A stretch of 64,000 nucleotides of DNA from Massilia sp. CF038 (GTDB lineage Bacteria > Pseudomonadota > Gammaproteobacteria > Burkholderiales > Burkholderiaceae_D). This document shows, in pieces, positions 8,561 through 16,393 of the stretch (the first letter of the stretch is position 1; the number at the start of each line of letters is the position of its first letter). The stretch lies in the NCBI RefSeq assembly GCF_900129765.1, contig NZ_FQWU01000003.1, positions 372,001 to 436,000 on the forward strand. The letters are read 5' to 3'. The position numbers and the translations under genes are program-made. Below the pieces are notes generated by a model. It did not search any database. It had not been told where the DNA came from and saw only the letters and a list, made by a program, of their open reading frames with translations.

Positions 8561-9493
8561 TCAGGCTTTGCGTTTGAAGAGCTTGGTGACGGCGGTGACG
8601 CCCAGCAGTACCAGGCCGCCGGCGATGATGCCGGCCACGGCGTTGATCAGCGACGTCGTCAGCACCGACAGCACGCCGCCCACCACCGCGATCGAACCAG
8701 CCGCTTCGCCAGCGCCTTCGACCAGATGGTGCAGCGCGGGAATGCCGTGCAGCAGAATGCCGCCGCCCACCATGAACATGGCAGCCGTACCGACAATGGT
8801 CAGCATCTTCATCAGCTTGGGCGCAGCAGCTAGTAGCACGCGGCCAATGGCTTGCACCGCGCCGTTGGCTTTCTTGCTCAGGTGCAGACCCAGGTCGTCG
8901 AGCTTGACGATGCCGGCCACCAGGCCGTACACACCCACCGTCATGACGATGGCAATGGCCACCAGCACCATCACGCGCTCAACGAAGGTGGCAGCGGCCA
9001 CGGTGCCGAGCGTGATCACAATGATTTCTGCGGACAGGATGAAGTCGGTGCGGATGGCGCCCTTGATCTTGTCCTTTTCCATGGCGCACAGGTCGACCGC
9101 CGGATCAGCCAGCGCATGGACCAGCTCGTCATGGTGCTTGGCGTCTTCTTCCGGGCTGTGCAGGAACTTGTGTGCGACTTTCTCAAAGCCTTCGAAGCAC
9201 AGGAAGGCGCCGCCGAGCATCAGCAGCGGGGTGATGGCCCAGGGCGCAAGGGCGCTGATGCCCAGAGCGGCCGGGACCAGAATGGCCTTGTTTTTGAGCG
9301 AACCAACTGCCACCGCCCAGACCACCGGCAATTCGCGCTCGGGATTGACGCCCGAGACTTGCTGGGCGTTAAGCGCCAGGTCATCGCCCAGCACGCCGGC
9401 GGTCTTTTGCGCCGCCACTTTGCTCATCAGCGCGACGTCGTCGAGGATCGCCGCAATGTCGTCGATCAATGCCAGCAAACTGCTTGCAGCCAT
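8561..9493 (-). CDS. DUF808 (YedI-type) inner-membrane protein
   Basis: Integral membrane protein of 310 residues matching the DUF808 family (E. coli YedI). Characteristic stretches are the start [20 protein letters not shown], a region around [17 protein letters not shown], and [10 protein letters not shown] before the EDAKHH segment. About six to eight hydrophobic helices follow. The function of the family is unknown. The gene has its own upstream region of 247 bp shared with the divergent BrnA-like gene, and its 3' side carries the 42-bp inverted repeat. Confidence 0.85.
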   Translation of the reverse strand: MAASSLLALIDDIAAILDDVALMSKVAAQKTAGVLGDDLALNAQQVSGVNPERELPVVWAVAVGSLKNKAILVPAALGISALAPWAITPLLMLGGAFLCFEGFEKVAHKFLHSPEEDAKHHDELVHALADPAVDLCAMEKDKIKGAIRTDFILSAEIIVITLGTVAAATFVERVMVLVAIAIVMTVGVYGLVAGIVKLDDLGLHLSKKANGAVQAIGRVLLAAAPKLMKMLTIVGTAAMFMVGGGILLHGIPALHHLVEGAGEAAGSIAVVGGVLSVLTTSLINAVAGIIAGGLVLLGVTAVTKLFKRKA

Positions 9494-9740
9494 CTGTGTT
9501 GCTCCAATTCATGTGTAAAGCAGCCATCTTACCCGACTCGGGCGGCGCACAGACAGCCCGGGCCACCCCGGATTTTTGCGTTTCAAGCCCCAAATTCTGC
9601 AGCTCGTCGCTTTTTGTCACCGCGGCCATTGTGCATACGTATAGTTCATACACTGCCTGACGCGAAGCCGCCCGGCAGCCAGCCGAATCATTTATGAACT
9701 GCGGGAATACCGATTTCCGCGCTCCCTGCGAGGTAAGACC

Positions 9741-9953
9741 ATGCAAACCGAACTCGACACTCCCGCCGCCGCTGCCAGCACAGCTCGTGCCGTCAAGCGC
9801 AAAACCCGCATCACGATTTACCTCGACGACGAGGTATTGCAGAAGTTCCGTTCGCTGTCCGAGCAGAGCGGCAAAGGCTATCAAACCCTGATCAATGCTG
9901 CGCTGCGGACCCGTCTGGCGCCGCCGCGCATGGAAGGCGCGCTGGCTGAATAA
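9741..9953 (+). CDS. Orphan BrnA-like ribbon-helix-helix protein
   Basis: Small basic protein of 70 residues. The segment RITIYLDDEVLQKFRSLSEQ followed by GKGYQTLINAALR matches the C-terminal ribbon-helix-helix region of BrnA antitoxins, which bind DNA as dimers. A GAGGTAAG ribosome site precedes the ATG. No BrnT-like toxin lies next to it: the upstream neighbour is a divergent DUF808 gene and the downstream one encodes HU. It is therefore either a solitary antitoxin or a stand-alone repressor. Confidence 0.65.
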   Translation: MQTELDTPAAAASTARAVKRKTRITIYLDDEVLQKFRSLSEQSGKGYQTLINAALRTRLAPPRMEGALAE

Positions 9954-10120
9954 ACGGCGCGCGCCGTGGCCGCGCACCCTGCGGCGTCAGCGTTTTGTCA
10001 GACAAACTCCGTCGTGATCCAGTCACAGCGGGGCTTACTTTTATATGCCACCTTCAGAATTTATTACATGTGGCAATAATTCATGCTAATCTTCCCGCTC
10101 TTTTAACTCGGGAGGATTGT

Positions 10121-10405
10121 ATGAAAAAAGGCGAACTGATTGCGGAATTTGCAAAGCGTACCGAAATGTCGGGCGCAGCAGCGAACACGGCGGTTAACAC
10201 GATCATCGAGATCATCACCGAGCGTCTGAAAAAAGGCGACACCGTTGGTATCACTGGTTTCGGTACGTTCTCCGTTGCCAAGCGCGCTGCACGCAAGGGC
10301 CGTAATCCATCGACCGGCGCAGCGATCAAGATCGCCGCATCGAAGTCGCCGAAGTTCTCGGCAGGCGCGACCCTGAAAGCAGCGGTCAATCCTAAGAAGA
10401 AGTAA
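10121..10405 (+). CDS. hup: HU-family DNA-binding protein
   Basis: Nucleoid protein of 94 residues. It has the HU/IHF fold: MKKGELIAEFAKRTEMS at the N-terminus, then the beta-arm signature GDTVGITGFGTFSVAKRAARKGRNPSTG, which carries the DNA-intercalating Pro tip. The ending is Lys-rich (NPKKK). The ATG at 10121 has a strong GGGAGGA site; an earlier in-frame codon would add an unrelated N-terminus. It binds and bends DNA as a dimer. HU is a better match than IHF because of the simple C-terminus and the lack of IHF-specific residues. Confidence 0.92.
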   Translation: MKKGELIAEFAKRTEMSGAAANTAVNTIIEIITERLKKGDTVGITGFGTFSVAKRAARKGRNPSTGAAIKIAASKSPKFSAGATLKAAVNPKKK

Positions 10406-10422
10406 GCCTTACCCTCGCGCGG

Positions 10423-10466
10423 CCCGAAGCGAGGGCGCCGGTCCACACCGGTGTCTTCGCTTCGGG
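10423..10466 (+). terminator. Long hairpin downstream of the HU gene
   Basis: A 10-bp outer stem (10423-10432 with 10457-10466) encloses a second 5-bp stem (10438-10442 with 10447-10451, loop CCAC). It begins 18 bp after the HU stop. It lacks a clear T-run, so it may stabilise the HU mRNA or act as a weak or factor-assisted terminator before lysE. Confidence 0.4.
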
Positions 10467-10501
10467 ACTGCGTGTCTGTTGTTCCCCTTCCCCGAATTCC
10501 C

Positions 10502-11137
10502 ATGCCGCTCTCGACCTGGATTGCCTTTGTTCTCGCCGCGGTCGTGATCGCGATTTCCCCTGGTTCCGGTGCCGTGCTGTCGATGTCGCACGGCTTGTCG
10601 TATGGCGTGCGCAAGGCCAGCGCCACCGTGCTGGGATTGCAAATTGGCTTGCTGCTCGTGTTCACGATTGCCGGTGCCGGCGTCGGTTCACTGCTGCTCG
10701 CGTCCGAGCCAGCCTTCAATGTGGTCAAGTTTGTCGGCGCGCTGTATCTGATTTATCTTGGCGTGAGCCAGTGGCGTGCGCAGCCGGCGCCCGCCGCAGC
10801 AAACGGCGTCCTGGCCGACCATCCTTCCTTCGGACGGCGCGTATTGACAGGCTTTCTGACCAACTCGACCAATCCCAAGGGCATCATTTTCATGGTGGCC
10901 GTGCTGCCCCAGTTCATCGCCCACGATGCCCCGCTGCTGCCGCAACTGCTGGTGCTGGGCGTGACCATGGTGACGATTGACACCTGCGTGATGCATGGCT
11001 ACGCGCTGCTGGCTGCGACCATGCAGCAGTTTTTCCGCAATGCCGCATCGGTGCGCAAACTGAACCGCTTCTTTGGCGCGGTGCTGGTTTTCATGGGCGG
11101 CGCCCTGTTCTTTGTGCGGCGCGGCGCCAGTACCTGA
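10502..11137 (+). CDS. LysE/RhtB-family exporter
   Basis: Inner-membrane amino-acid exporter family, 211 residues. The signature ISPGSGAVLSMSHGLSYGVRKA after the first helix is the LysE/RhtB motif, and six hydrophobic helices follow, with NPKGIIFMVAVLPQF in the middle. The start is the ATG giving MPLSTWIAFVL, the usual N-terminus of the family; the longer frame begins in the hairpin region behind the HU gene. The substrate (lysine, threonine, homoserine or other) cannot be told. Confidence 0.88.
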   Translation: MPLSTWIAFVLAAVVIAISPGSGAVLSMSHGLSYGVRKASATVLGLQIGLLLVFTIAGAGVGSLLLASEPAFNVVKFVGALYLIYLGVSQWRAQPAPAAANGVLADHPSFGRRVLTGFLTNSTNPKGIIFMVAVLPQFIAHDAPLLPQLLVLGVTMVTIDTCVMHGYALLAATMQQFFRNAASVRKLNRFFGAVLVFMGGALFFVRRGAST

Positions 11138-11233
11138 CGTTCATGTGCAACCGTTTGTAACCCCGGTTGTCCATTTTTGACTTCGTGCGTTGTAATCATT
11201 GCACGCGCGTGTGCTGACCCCTCGGAGCTTTTG

Positions 11234-13204
11234 ATGCGTACTCGATTCCTGAAAACTGCAGCGCTGATGATCCTGGCCACGGCGTCCGCCTTTGCGCTGG
11301 CCGACGATCTGCCGACCCGGGTGGGACGCATTTCGCTGGTGCAGGGACAGGTCGGCATCAGCGCCGAACTGGGCGACGAGACCGAAACAGCCCTGGTCAA
11401 CTGGCCCGTTACCTCCAACAACCAGATTAGCACCGGGCGCGATTCGCGCACCGAAGTGCGGATCGGCTCGACCGCGCTGCGCCTGGACGCGGACACCTCG
11501 ATCGACGTCAATCAGCTGGAAGACAATGCCCTGCGCATCACGCTGCACTATGGCAGCCTGAGCATCCGGGTACGCAATGCCGAACTGGCGCAGGCGCTAG
11601 TGCTCGATACGCCCGAAGGCACGGTGCGCATGCAGGAGCCGGGCCGGATCCGGGTTGACGCCGGCCGCACCCAGGACACCACCACCCTGCGCGTGTTTGA
11701 TGGCGTGGCCTCGTTTGACGGCACCGGTTCGCGCCTGATCGTGCGGGCCGGCAAGCGCGCCGACATTGGCCGCGATGACCTGCGCACCGGCGTTGCCCTG
11801 CGCGACAGTTTTGATGAATGGGGCATGCTGCGCGACGCGCGCGATGAACGCTCCGAATCGGTGCGCTACGTGACCAGCGAAATGACCGGTTACGAAGACC
11901 TGGACCAGCATGGTGCCTGGAGCGAAGACCGTGAATATGGTCCAGTCTGGTATCCGCGTTCGGTGGCAGCTGGCTGGGTGCCTTACCGCGACGGCCGCTG
12001 GACCTATCTGCAACCGTGGGGCTGGACCTGGGTCGACAATTCTCCCTGGGGCTACGCGCCTTTCCATTACGGCCGCTGGGTCACCGTGGGCGGGCGCTGG
12101 TGCTGGTCGCCAGGGCGCAACGTGACGCGCGCAGTCTGGTCGCCAGCCCTGGTGGGCTGGGTGGGCGGCAACAACTGGAACGTGAGCTTCAATTCCGGCG
12201 GCAACCGGCGCGCTGCGCCAGCGACCGGCTGGTACCCGTTGACGCCGCGTGACACCTACGTGCCGACTTACCGCGTGAACCACGATAATCTGCGCTACCT
12301 GAACCGCAACGCCGGCGATGTGCGCGACGACATTCGGGGACGCAATCGTCCCAGCAACCGCCAGGTTGGCCTGACCGTGGTGCCGCATGATCAGTTCAGC
12401 CAGCGTGGCACCGTGGTGGTGCCGACTGCGCCGCGCGCCATTGTCTCGACATCGCTGCTGACCAATGTGCCGTCAGCGGTGCCGCCGGCACCGCAATACG
12501 CCGGCCGCCCGCGTGAACGGGGCGAGTGGCGTGGCCGCGACCGCGATGGTGACGGCCGTCCGGACCGCCGTTTCGAACGCGACGAGCGTGGCCAGGCGCC
12601 AGTCGGCTTGCAGACCGGGACGCCGGCGCCGCGGCCGTCCACCATTATTACCTTGCCGAGTCAGCCACAGCAGCCACAAGGCCAGGTCCAGGCGCCGCGG
12701 CGCTGGGGTGACGGACCAGATCCGATGCGCCGTGAAAACACCACGCATATGCCGACGCCAGCGCCTGCGTTGCCACCGCAAATGCAAACGCCGCCAGCGA
12801 GCCTGGGTACGCAACGCACCGAGCGCAACCCGCAGGCCGAGCCAGAGCGCGAGCGTCCCGCGCGCGGCCCCGGGTACTGGCCGCAGCAGCATACCCAGCG
12901 CCAGCCGCAGCAAGGGTTCCAGGTTCAGCAACCGCAGCCGCAAGCGCAGCCACAGCAGCGCGTGTATCAGCAGCCCCAGCCCGCGTTCCAGAGCGCGCCG
13001 CCGCAACGCAGCGCACCGCCATCAATGCCGCCGCCGCAGATGCAACAGCAGCAGGCGCCACAGCAGCAGTCGGCGCCGCGCCAGCAGGCACCTGCGCCCG
13101 TGGGACAGCAGCCTGCCGCCGAAAAACCGGCGCCGAGCTCGATTAACATCGGGATCGACGAAGGCCGCCGCCGTGGCATGCGCGACAGTAACGACCGGCG
13201 CTAG
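11234..13204 (+). CDS. FecR-domain/DUF6600 secreted protein with Pro/Gln-rich tail
   Basis: Exported protein of 656 residues. After a Sec signal peptide (about 1-23, cleaved near FALADD) there is a FecR-like beta region (about 30-180: RVGRISLVQGQVGI, STGRDSRTEVRIGSTALRL). Next comes a Trp/Tyr-rich DUF6600 region (about 225-340) with repeats such as WVPYRDGRWTYLQPWGWTWVD. The last 200 residues are very rich in Gln and Pro. The start ATG was chosen because it gives the signal peptide. Possibly a cell-surface or periplasmic structural protein; no enzyme motif is visible. A terminator follows. Confidence 0.8.
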   Translation: MRTRFLKTAALMILATASAFALADDLPTRVGRISLVQGQVGISAELGDETETALVNWPVTSNNQISTGRDSRTEVRIGSTALRLDADTSIDVNQLEDNALRITLHYGSLSIRVRNAELAQALVLDTPEGTVRMQEPGRIRVDAGRTQDTTTLRVFDGVASFDGTGSRLIVRAGKRADIGRDDLRTGVALRDSFDEWGMLRDARDERSESVRYVTSEMTGYEDLDQHGAWSEDREYGPVWYPRSVAAGWVPYRDGRWTYLQPWGWTWVDNSPWGYAPFHYGRWVTVGGRWCWSPGRNVTRAVWSPALVGWVGGNNWNVSFNSGGNRRAAPATGWYPLTPRDTYVPTYRVNHDNLRYLNRNAGDVRDDIRGRNRPSNRQVGLTVVPHDQFSQRGTVVVPTAPRAIVSTSLLTNVPSAVPPAPQYAGRPRERGEWRGRDRDGDGRPDRRFERDERGQAPVGLQTGTPAPRPSTIITLPSQPQQPQGQVQAPRRWGDGPDPMRRENTTHMPTPAPALPPQMQTPPASLGTQRTERNPQAEPERERPARGPGYWPQQHTQRQPQQGFQVQQPQPQAQPQQRVYQQPQPAFQSAPPQRSAPPSMPPPQMQQQQAPQQQSAPRQQAPAPVGQQPAAEKPAPSSINIGIDEGRRRGMRDSNDRR

Positions 13205-13250
13205 GGCCTGCGCCCCATCCCGCATGCTTCCCTACCCGGGAAGCGTTTTC

Positions 13251-13281
13251 AGGCCAGCCAAAGCGCTGGCCTTCTTTTTTT
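13251..13281 (+). terminator. Rho-independent terminator
   Basis: The stem AGGCCAGC / GCTGGCCT is followed by a run of seven T. It lies 47 bp after the FecR-domain gene and closes that transcript before the ybeD-lipB-lipA operon. Confidence 0.88.
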
Positions 13282-13284
13282 GGC

Positions 13285-13326
13285 TACAATGGGAACCGGC
13301 CGGCGCGCTGCAAGCGCGGTCCGGCC
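13285..13326 (+). promoter_or_regulatory. Candidate -10 element and leader hairpin of ybeD-lipB-lipA
   Basis: TACAAT at 13285-13290 could be a -10 box; no convincing -35 is seen, partly because the terminator occupies that place. A GC-rich hairpin (outer arms 13298-13303 and 13321-13326) would lie at the 5' end of the mRNA, about 30 bp before the ybeD start. Its role is unknown. Confidence 0.35.
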
Positions 13327-13354
13327 ATGTTTTTCATTCTAGAACTGGATTTGT

Positions 13355-13624
13355 ATGACTTCCCCCGCAGACTCTCTCATCGAATACCCGAGCGACTTCC
13401 CGATCAAGGTGATGGGCGCCACGCATGAGGATTTCGCCGCCACCATCGTCGACGTGGTGCTCGAGTTCGACCCGACCTTCCACATCGGACGCATGGAAGT
13501 GCGCCCTTCCGCGCAAGGCAATTACACTGGCCTGACGGTCACGGTGCGAGCCACCAGCCGGGTGCAGCTGGACGATTTGTACCGCGCGCTGTCGGCCCAC
13601 CCGATGGTCAAGATCGTGATGTAA
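13355..13624 (+). CDS. ybeD: YbeD-family (DUF493) protein
   Basis: Small ACT-like regulator-fold protein of 89 residues. Features are IEYPSDFPIKVMGATHEDF near the start and a repeated beta-alpha-beta pattern ending in DLYRALSAHPMVKIVM, as in YbeD. In proteobacteria ybeD is habitually linked to lipB and lipA, and that order is kept here. The biochemical role is unknown. The start is the ATG giving MTSPADSLIEYP; the ribosome site is weak. Confidence 0.9.
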   Translation: MTSPADSLIEYPSDFPIKVMGATHEDFAATIVDVVLEFDPTFHIGRMEVRPSAQGNYTGLTVTVRATSRVQLDDLYRALSAHPMVKIVM

Positions 13625-13642
13625 GACTGGCCGGGACTGTTG

Positions 13643-14329
13643 ATGCAAGTTGCCCTTCCTGCGCTGGTGCGCGAGCTTGGCCGCGCCGATTACGAACCCG
13701 TGTTCGCGGCCATGCGTGCCTTTACCGATGCGCGCAAGGCCGACACGCCTGACGAATTGTGGATAGTCGAGCATCCGCCCGTGTTCACGCTGGGTCTGGG
13801 CGCTGACCGCAGCCACGTGCTGGCCGACCATGCAGTGCCGGTGGTGCAGACCGACCGCGGCGGCGAAGTCACCTTCCACGGCCCGGGCCAGGTGGTGATT
13901 TACCTGCTGATGGACTTGCGCCGCAACAAGCCTGGCGGAAAGTTGTATGCCCGACAATTTGTGGGAAAAATCGAGCAAGCTGTGATCAATACGCTGGCGG
14001 CGTATAATCTCGGTGGCGAGCGCATCGCTGGCGCGCCCGGTATTTATATCGCCGCAGGTCCGCGCAAGGGGGCCAAAATCGCCGCGCTTGGCTTGAAAGT
14101 GCGCGGCAATGGCTGCACTTACCATGGAGTATCGCTGAATGTGGCGATGGACCTGGCGCCGTTTTCCTGGATTAACCCCTGTGGTTATGCGGGGCTGGAA
14201 ACGGTGGACATGCGCACGATGGGCGTGAATGTGACGCTGGCCGAGGTGCAGCACAAGCTGGCCGCCGAGCTGGTGCAGCAACTGGCAACAGCGGGCACGC
14301 CGTCCGCACCGAACAACGAATTGAATTAA
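13643..14329 (+). CDS. lipB: Octanoyl-ACP:protein N-octanoyltransferase LipB
   Basis: Cytoplasmic enzyme of 228 residues. It moves octanoyl from ACP to lipoyl domains of 2-oxoacid dehydrogenases and GcvH, the first step of lipoate assembly. The signature [21 protein letters not shown] is present. The expected catalytic Lys (about 145, in AKIAALG) and Cys (about 180, in INPCGYAG) are both there. The ATG is chosen over a TTG one codon earlier. It lies between ybeD (18 bp) and lipA (25 bp), in one operon. Confidence 0.96.
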   Translation: MQVALPALVRELGRADYEPVFAAMRAFTDARKADTPDELWIVEHPPVFTLGLGADRSHVLADHAVPVVQTDRGGEVTFHGPGQVVIYLLMDLRRNKPGGKLYARQFVGKIEQAVINTLAAYNLGGERIAGAPGIYIAAGPRKGAKIAALGLKVRGNGCTYHGVSLNVAMDLAPFSWINPCGYAGLETVDMRTMGVNVTLAEVQHKLAAELVQQLATAGTPSAPNNELN

Positions 14330-14354
14330 TCTACCGCCCTCTGGGCATGCAGCC

Positions 14355-15350
14355 ATGACTTCCGAGACCGATACCAGCACCGTCCCTGCCGCTTACAACG
14401 CGACCGACAAGCAAAAAGGCGCCAGCAAGACGTCGCGCATTCCAATCAAGATTGTGCCGCTGGCCCAGGTCGAGCGCCTGAAAAAGCCGGACTGGATCCG
14501 CGTCAAGGCAGCATCGGCCTCGACCCGCTTCTATGAGATCAAGGATATCCTGCGCGCCAATAATCTGGTGACAGTGTGCGAAGAAGCGAGCTGCCCGAAC
14601 ATCGGCGAATGCTTCGGCAAGGGTACGGCGACCTTCATGATCATGGGCGACAAGTGCACCCGCCGCTGCCCGTTCTGCGACGTGGGCCATGGCCGCCCCG
14701 ACCCGCTCGACGTGAACGAGCCGGTCAACCTGTCCAAGACCATTGCCGAACTGCGCCTGTCGTATGTGGTGATCACCTCGGTTGACCGTGACGATTTGCG
14801 CGACGGCGGTGCTGGCCACTTTGTCGAGTGCATCAAGCAGACGCGCGCGCTGTCGCCCAACACCCGCATCGAGGTGCTGGTGCCCGACTTCCGCGGCCGC
14901 CTGGCCAAAGCGCTGGCGATTTTTGCCGACGGCTTGCCAGACGTGATGAACCACAACCTCGAAACCGTGCCGCGCCTGTACAAGGAAGCGCGTCCGGGTT
15001 CCGACTACACCCACTCGCTCGAATTGCTGCGCGACTTCAAGGCGCTGTACCCGAATGCCGTCACCAAATCCGGCATTATGGTTGGCCTGGGTGAAACCGA
15101 CGAAGAAATCCTGCAAGTGATGCGCGATCTGCGCGCCCACAATGTGGACATGCTGACCATCGGCCAATACCTGGCGCCATCGGGCGACCACTTGCCGGTG
15201 CGGCGCTATGTGCACCCGGACGTATTCAAGATGTTCGAAGAAGAAGCGTACAAGATGGGCTTCGTGCACGCGGCCGTGGGCGCGATGGTGCGCAGCTCCT
15301 ACCATGCGGACGAGCAGGCGCATAACGCCGGCGTGGCCATTACCGCCTGA
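14355..15350 (+). CDS. lipA: Lipoyl synthase LipA
   Basis: Radical-SAM enzyme of 331 residues that inserts two sulfurs into protein-bound octanoyl groups. Both iron-sulfur motifs are visible: the auxiliary cluster cysteines C75, C80 and C86 ([12 protein letters not shown]) and the SAM cluster C101-x3-C105-x2-C108 (CTRRCPFC). The C-terminal SSYHADEQ region holding the RSSY-type serine ligand of the auxiliary cluster is also present. It acts directly after LipB, encoded upstream. No clear Shine-Dalgarno precedes the ATG. Confidence 0.97.
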   Translation: MTSETDTSTVPAAYNATDKQKGASKTSRIPIKIVPLAQVERLKKPDWIRVKAASASTRFYEIKDILRANNLVTVCEEASCPNIGECFGKGTATFMIMGDKCTRRCPFCDVGHGRPDPLDVNEPVNLSKTIAELRLSYVVITSVDRDDLRDGGAGHFVECIKQTRALSPNTRIEVLVPDFRGRLAKALAIFADGLPDVMNHNLETVPRLYKEARPGSDYTHSLELLRDFKALYPNAVTKSGIMVGLGETDEEILQVMRDLRAHNVDMLTIGQYLAPSGDHLPVRRYVHPDVFKMFEEEAYKMGFVHAAVGAMVRSSYHADEQAHNAGVAITA

Positions 15351-15370
15351 TCGACCAGGCGCCTGCCCAG

Positions 15371-16069
15371 GTGACCGCGCTTGTCCTGCTTCCCGGCATG
15401 GACGGCAGCGGTCATTTTTTTCGTGATTTCTGCCATCATCTGGGGCCCGAGATCACGCCCCTAGTCATCGCCTATCCGCCCGATCAAGCACTGGACTATC
15501 AGGGTCTGACTGATTTCGTGCGCGTCAGGCTGCCGACGGACCAGCCCTATTTTTTACTCGGCGAGTCGTTCTCGGGACCGGTGGCCATTGCGCTGGCGGC
15601 CGAACGGCCACCACTGCTGGCGGGACTGATCTTGTCGTGCACCTTTGCGCGCAACCCAGTGCCACCGCTACAGGTCCTGCGCCCACTGGTGCGCTTTGCG
15701 CCATTGTCGAGCCGCTGGTCGGCGCTGGCGGCCCCCTTTCTGCTGGGCTGGAATGCGCCTTTGGGATTGCGGCAAACCTTGCGTTCCGTATTGGCGACGA
15801 CTCCTGCGAGCGTGCTGCGCTTGCGCCTGCGCGAGGTGCTGGCAGTCGATTATTCGCAGCGCGCCGCCGCCATTGCGGTGCCTGTACTGTATCTGCAGGC
15901 CACGCGTGACCGGGTGGTGTTTGCGGCCTCCGGACGGCATCTGGCGGCATTGCTGCCTTCGCTGTTGCTGGCCAGGGTGAGCGGGCCGCATCTGCTGCTG
16001 CAAGTGGCCCCGGCCCGGGCCGCGGAGCATGTGCGGGCGTTCATGGCGGCAGGGCGAACAGCCGAGTAA
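15371..16069 (+). CDS. Alpha/beta-hydrolase
   Basis: Predicted cytoplasmic hydrolase of 232 residues with GTG as start. The N-terminal LVLLPGMDGSGHFF carries the oxyanion-hole region, GESFSG is the nucleophile elbow (G-x-S-x-G), RDRVV supplies a plausible acid residue and GPHLLL the catalytic His. It follows lipA by 20 bp and may be co-transcribed. A carboxylesterase such as BioH is possible in principle, since the bio genes elsewhere in the window lack bioC and bioH, but nothing specific supports that assignment. Confidence 0.75.
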   Translation: MTALVLLPGMDGSGHFFRDFCHHLGPEITPLVIAYPPDQALDYQGLTDFVRVRLPTDQPYFLLGESFSGPVAIALAAERPPLLAGLILSCTFARNPVPPLQVLRPLVRFAPLSSRWSALAAPFLLGWNAPLGLRQTLRSVLATTPASVLRLRLREVLAVDYSQRAAAIAVPVLYLQATRDRVVFAASGRHLAALLPSLLLARVSGPHLLLQVAPARAAEHVRAFMAAGRTAE

Positions 16070-16117
16070 GCTTGCGTGCCGCGACTATGTGGACGGCGGT
16101 GAGGCCCCGCGTGCGTG

Positions 16118-16267
16118 CTATGGGCCCCCGCCTTCGCGAGGGCGATGGGCTGGTGCTTTTTTGTCGACGATGATGACCTTTAATTCAGGTGCCGCCTTGG
16201 TGCTTGTGACGACTTGCTCGGCCACGGGCTTGCGGCTGGGCGGCCGGGGATGCTGAAACCAGAACAT
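16118..16267 (-). CDS. Possible small protein ending inside a REP-like element
   Basis: Open frame of 49 codons starting MFWFQHPRPPSRKP, with a GGAGA ribosome site at correct distance. It lies in the 324-bp gap (16070-16393) between the alpha/beta-hydrolase and DUF4139 genes. The last dozen codons are translated from the REP-like repeat at 16120-16147, giving HRPREGGGP. No domain is recognised. It could be a real small gene whose 3' end was captured by the repeat, or chance. Confidence 0.3.
   Translation of the reverse strand: MFWFQHPRPPSRKPVAEQVVTSTKAAPELKVIIVDKKAPAHRPREGGGP
16120..16147. repeat. Single REP-like element
   Basis: One copy of the repeat core CCGCCTTCGCGAGGGCGATG, identical in its core to the arms at 28461-28550. 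Unlike those, no inverted partner lies close by. It sits 50 bp after the alpha/beta-hydrolase stop. Confidence 0.8.
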
Positions 16268-16393
16268 ATTGTCTCCGTTTGCGTGGGTATGTCCACTCCC
16301 GGGATATGCGTCTGCCTGCGCCATTTTGCAAGGTGCTAACCCCGTTTTGCGTTGAAGCGCGTTTCATGGTGACATCCATTCACGGAGTCTTCC

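Noticed and set aside
9741-10405. Toxin-antitoxin pair made of the BrnA-like gene and HU
   Set aside because: HU is a clear nucleoid protein with its own ribosome site and upstream region; no toxin fold is present.
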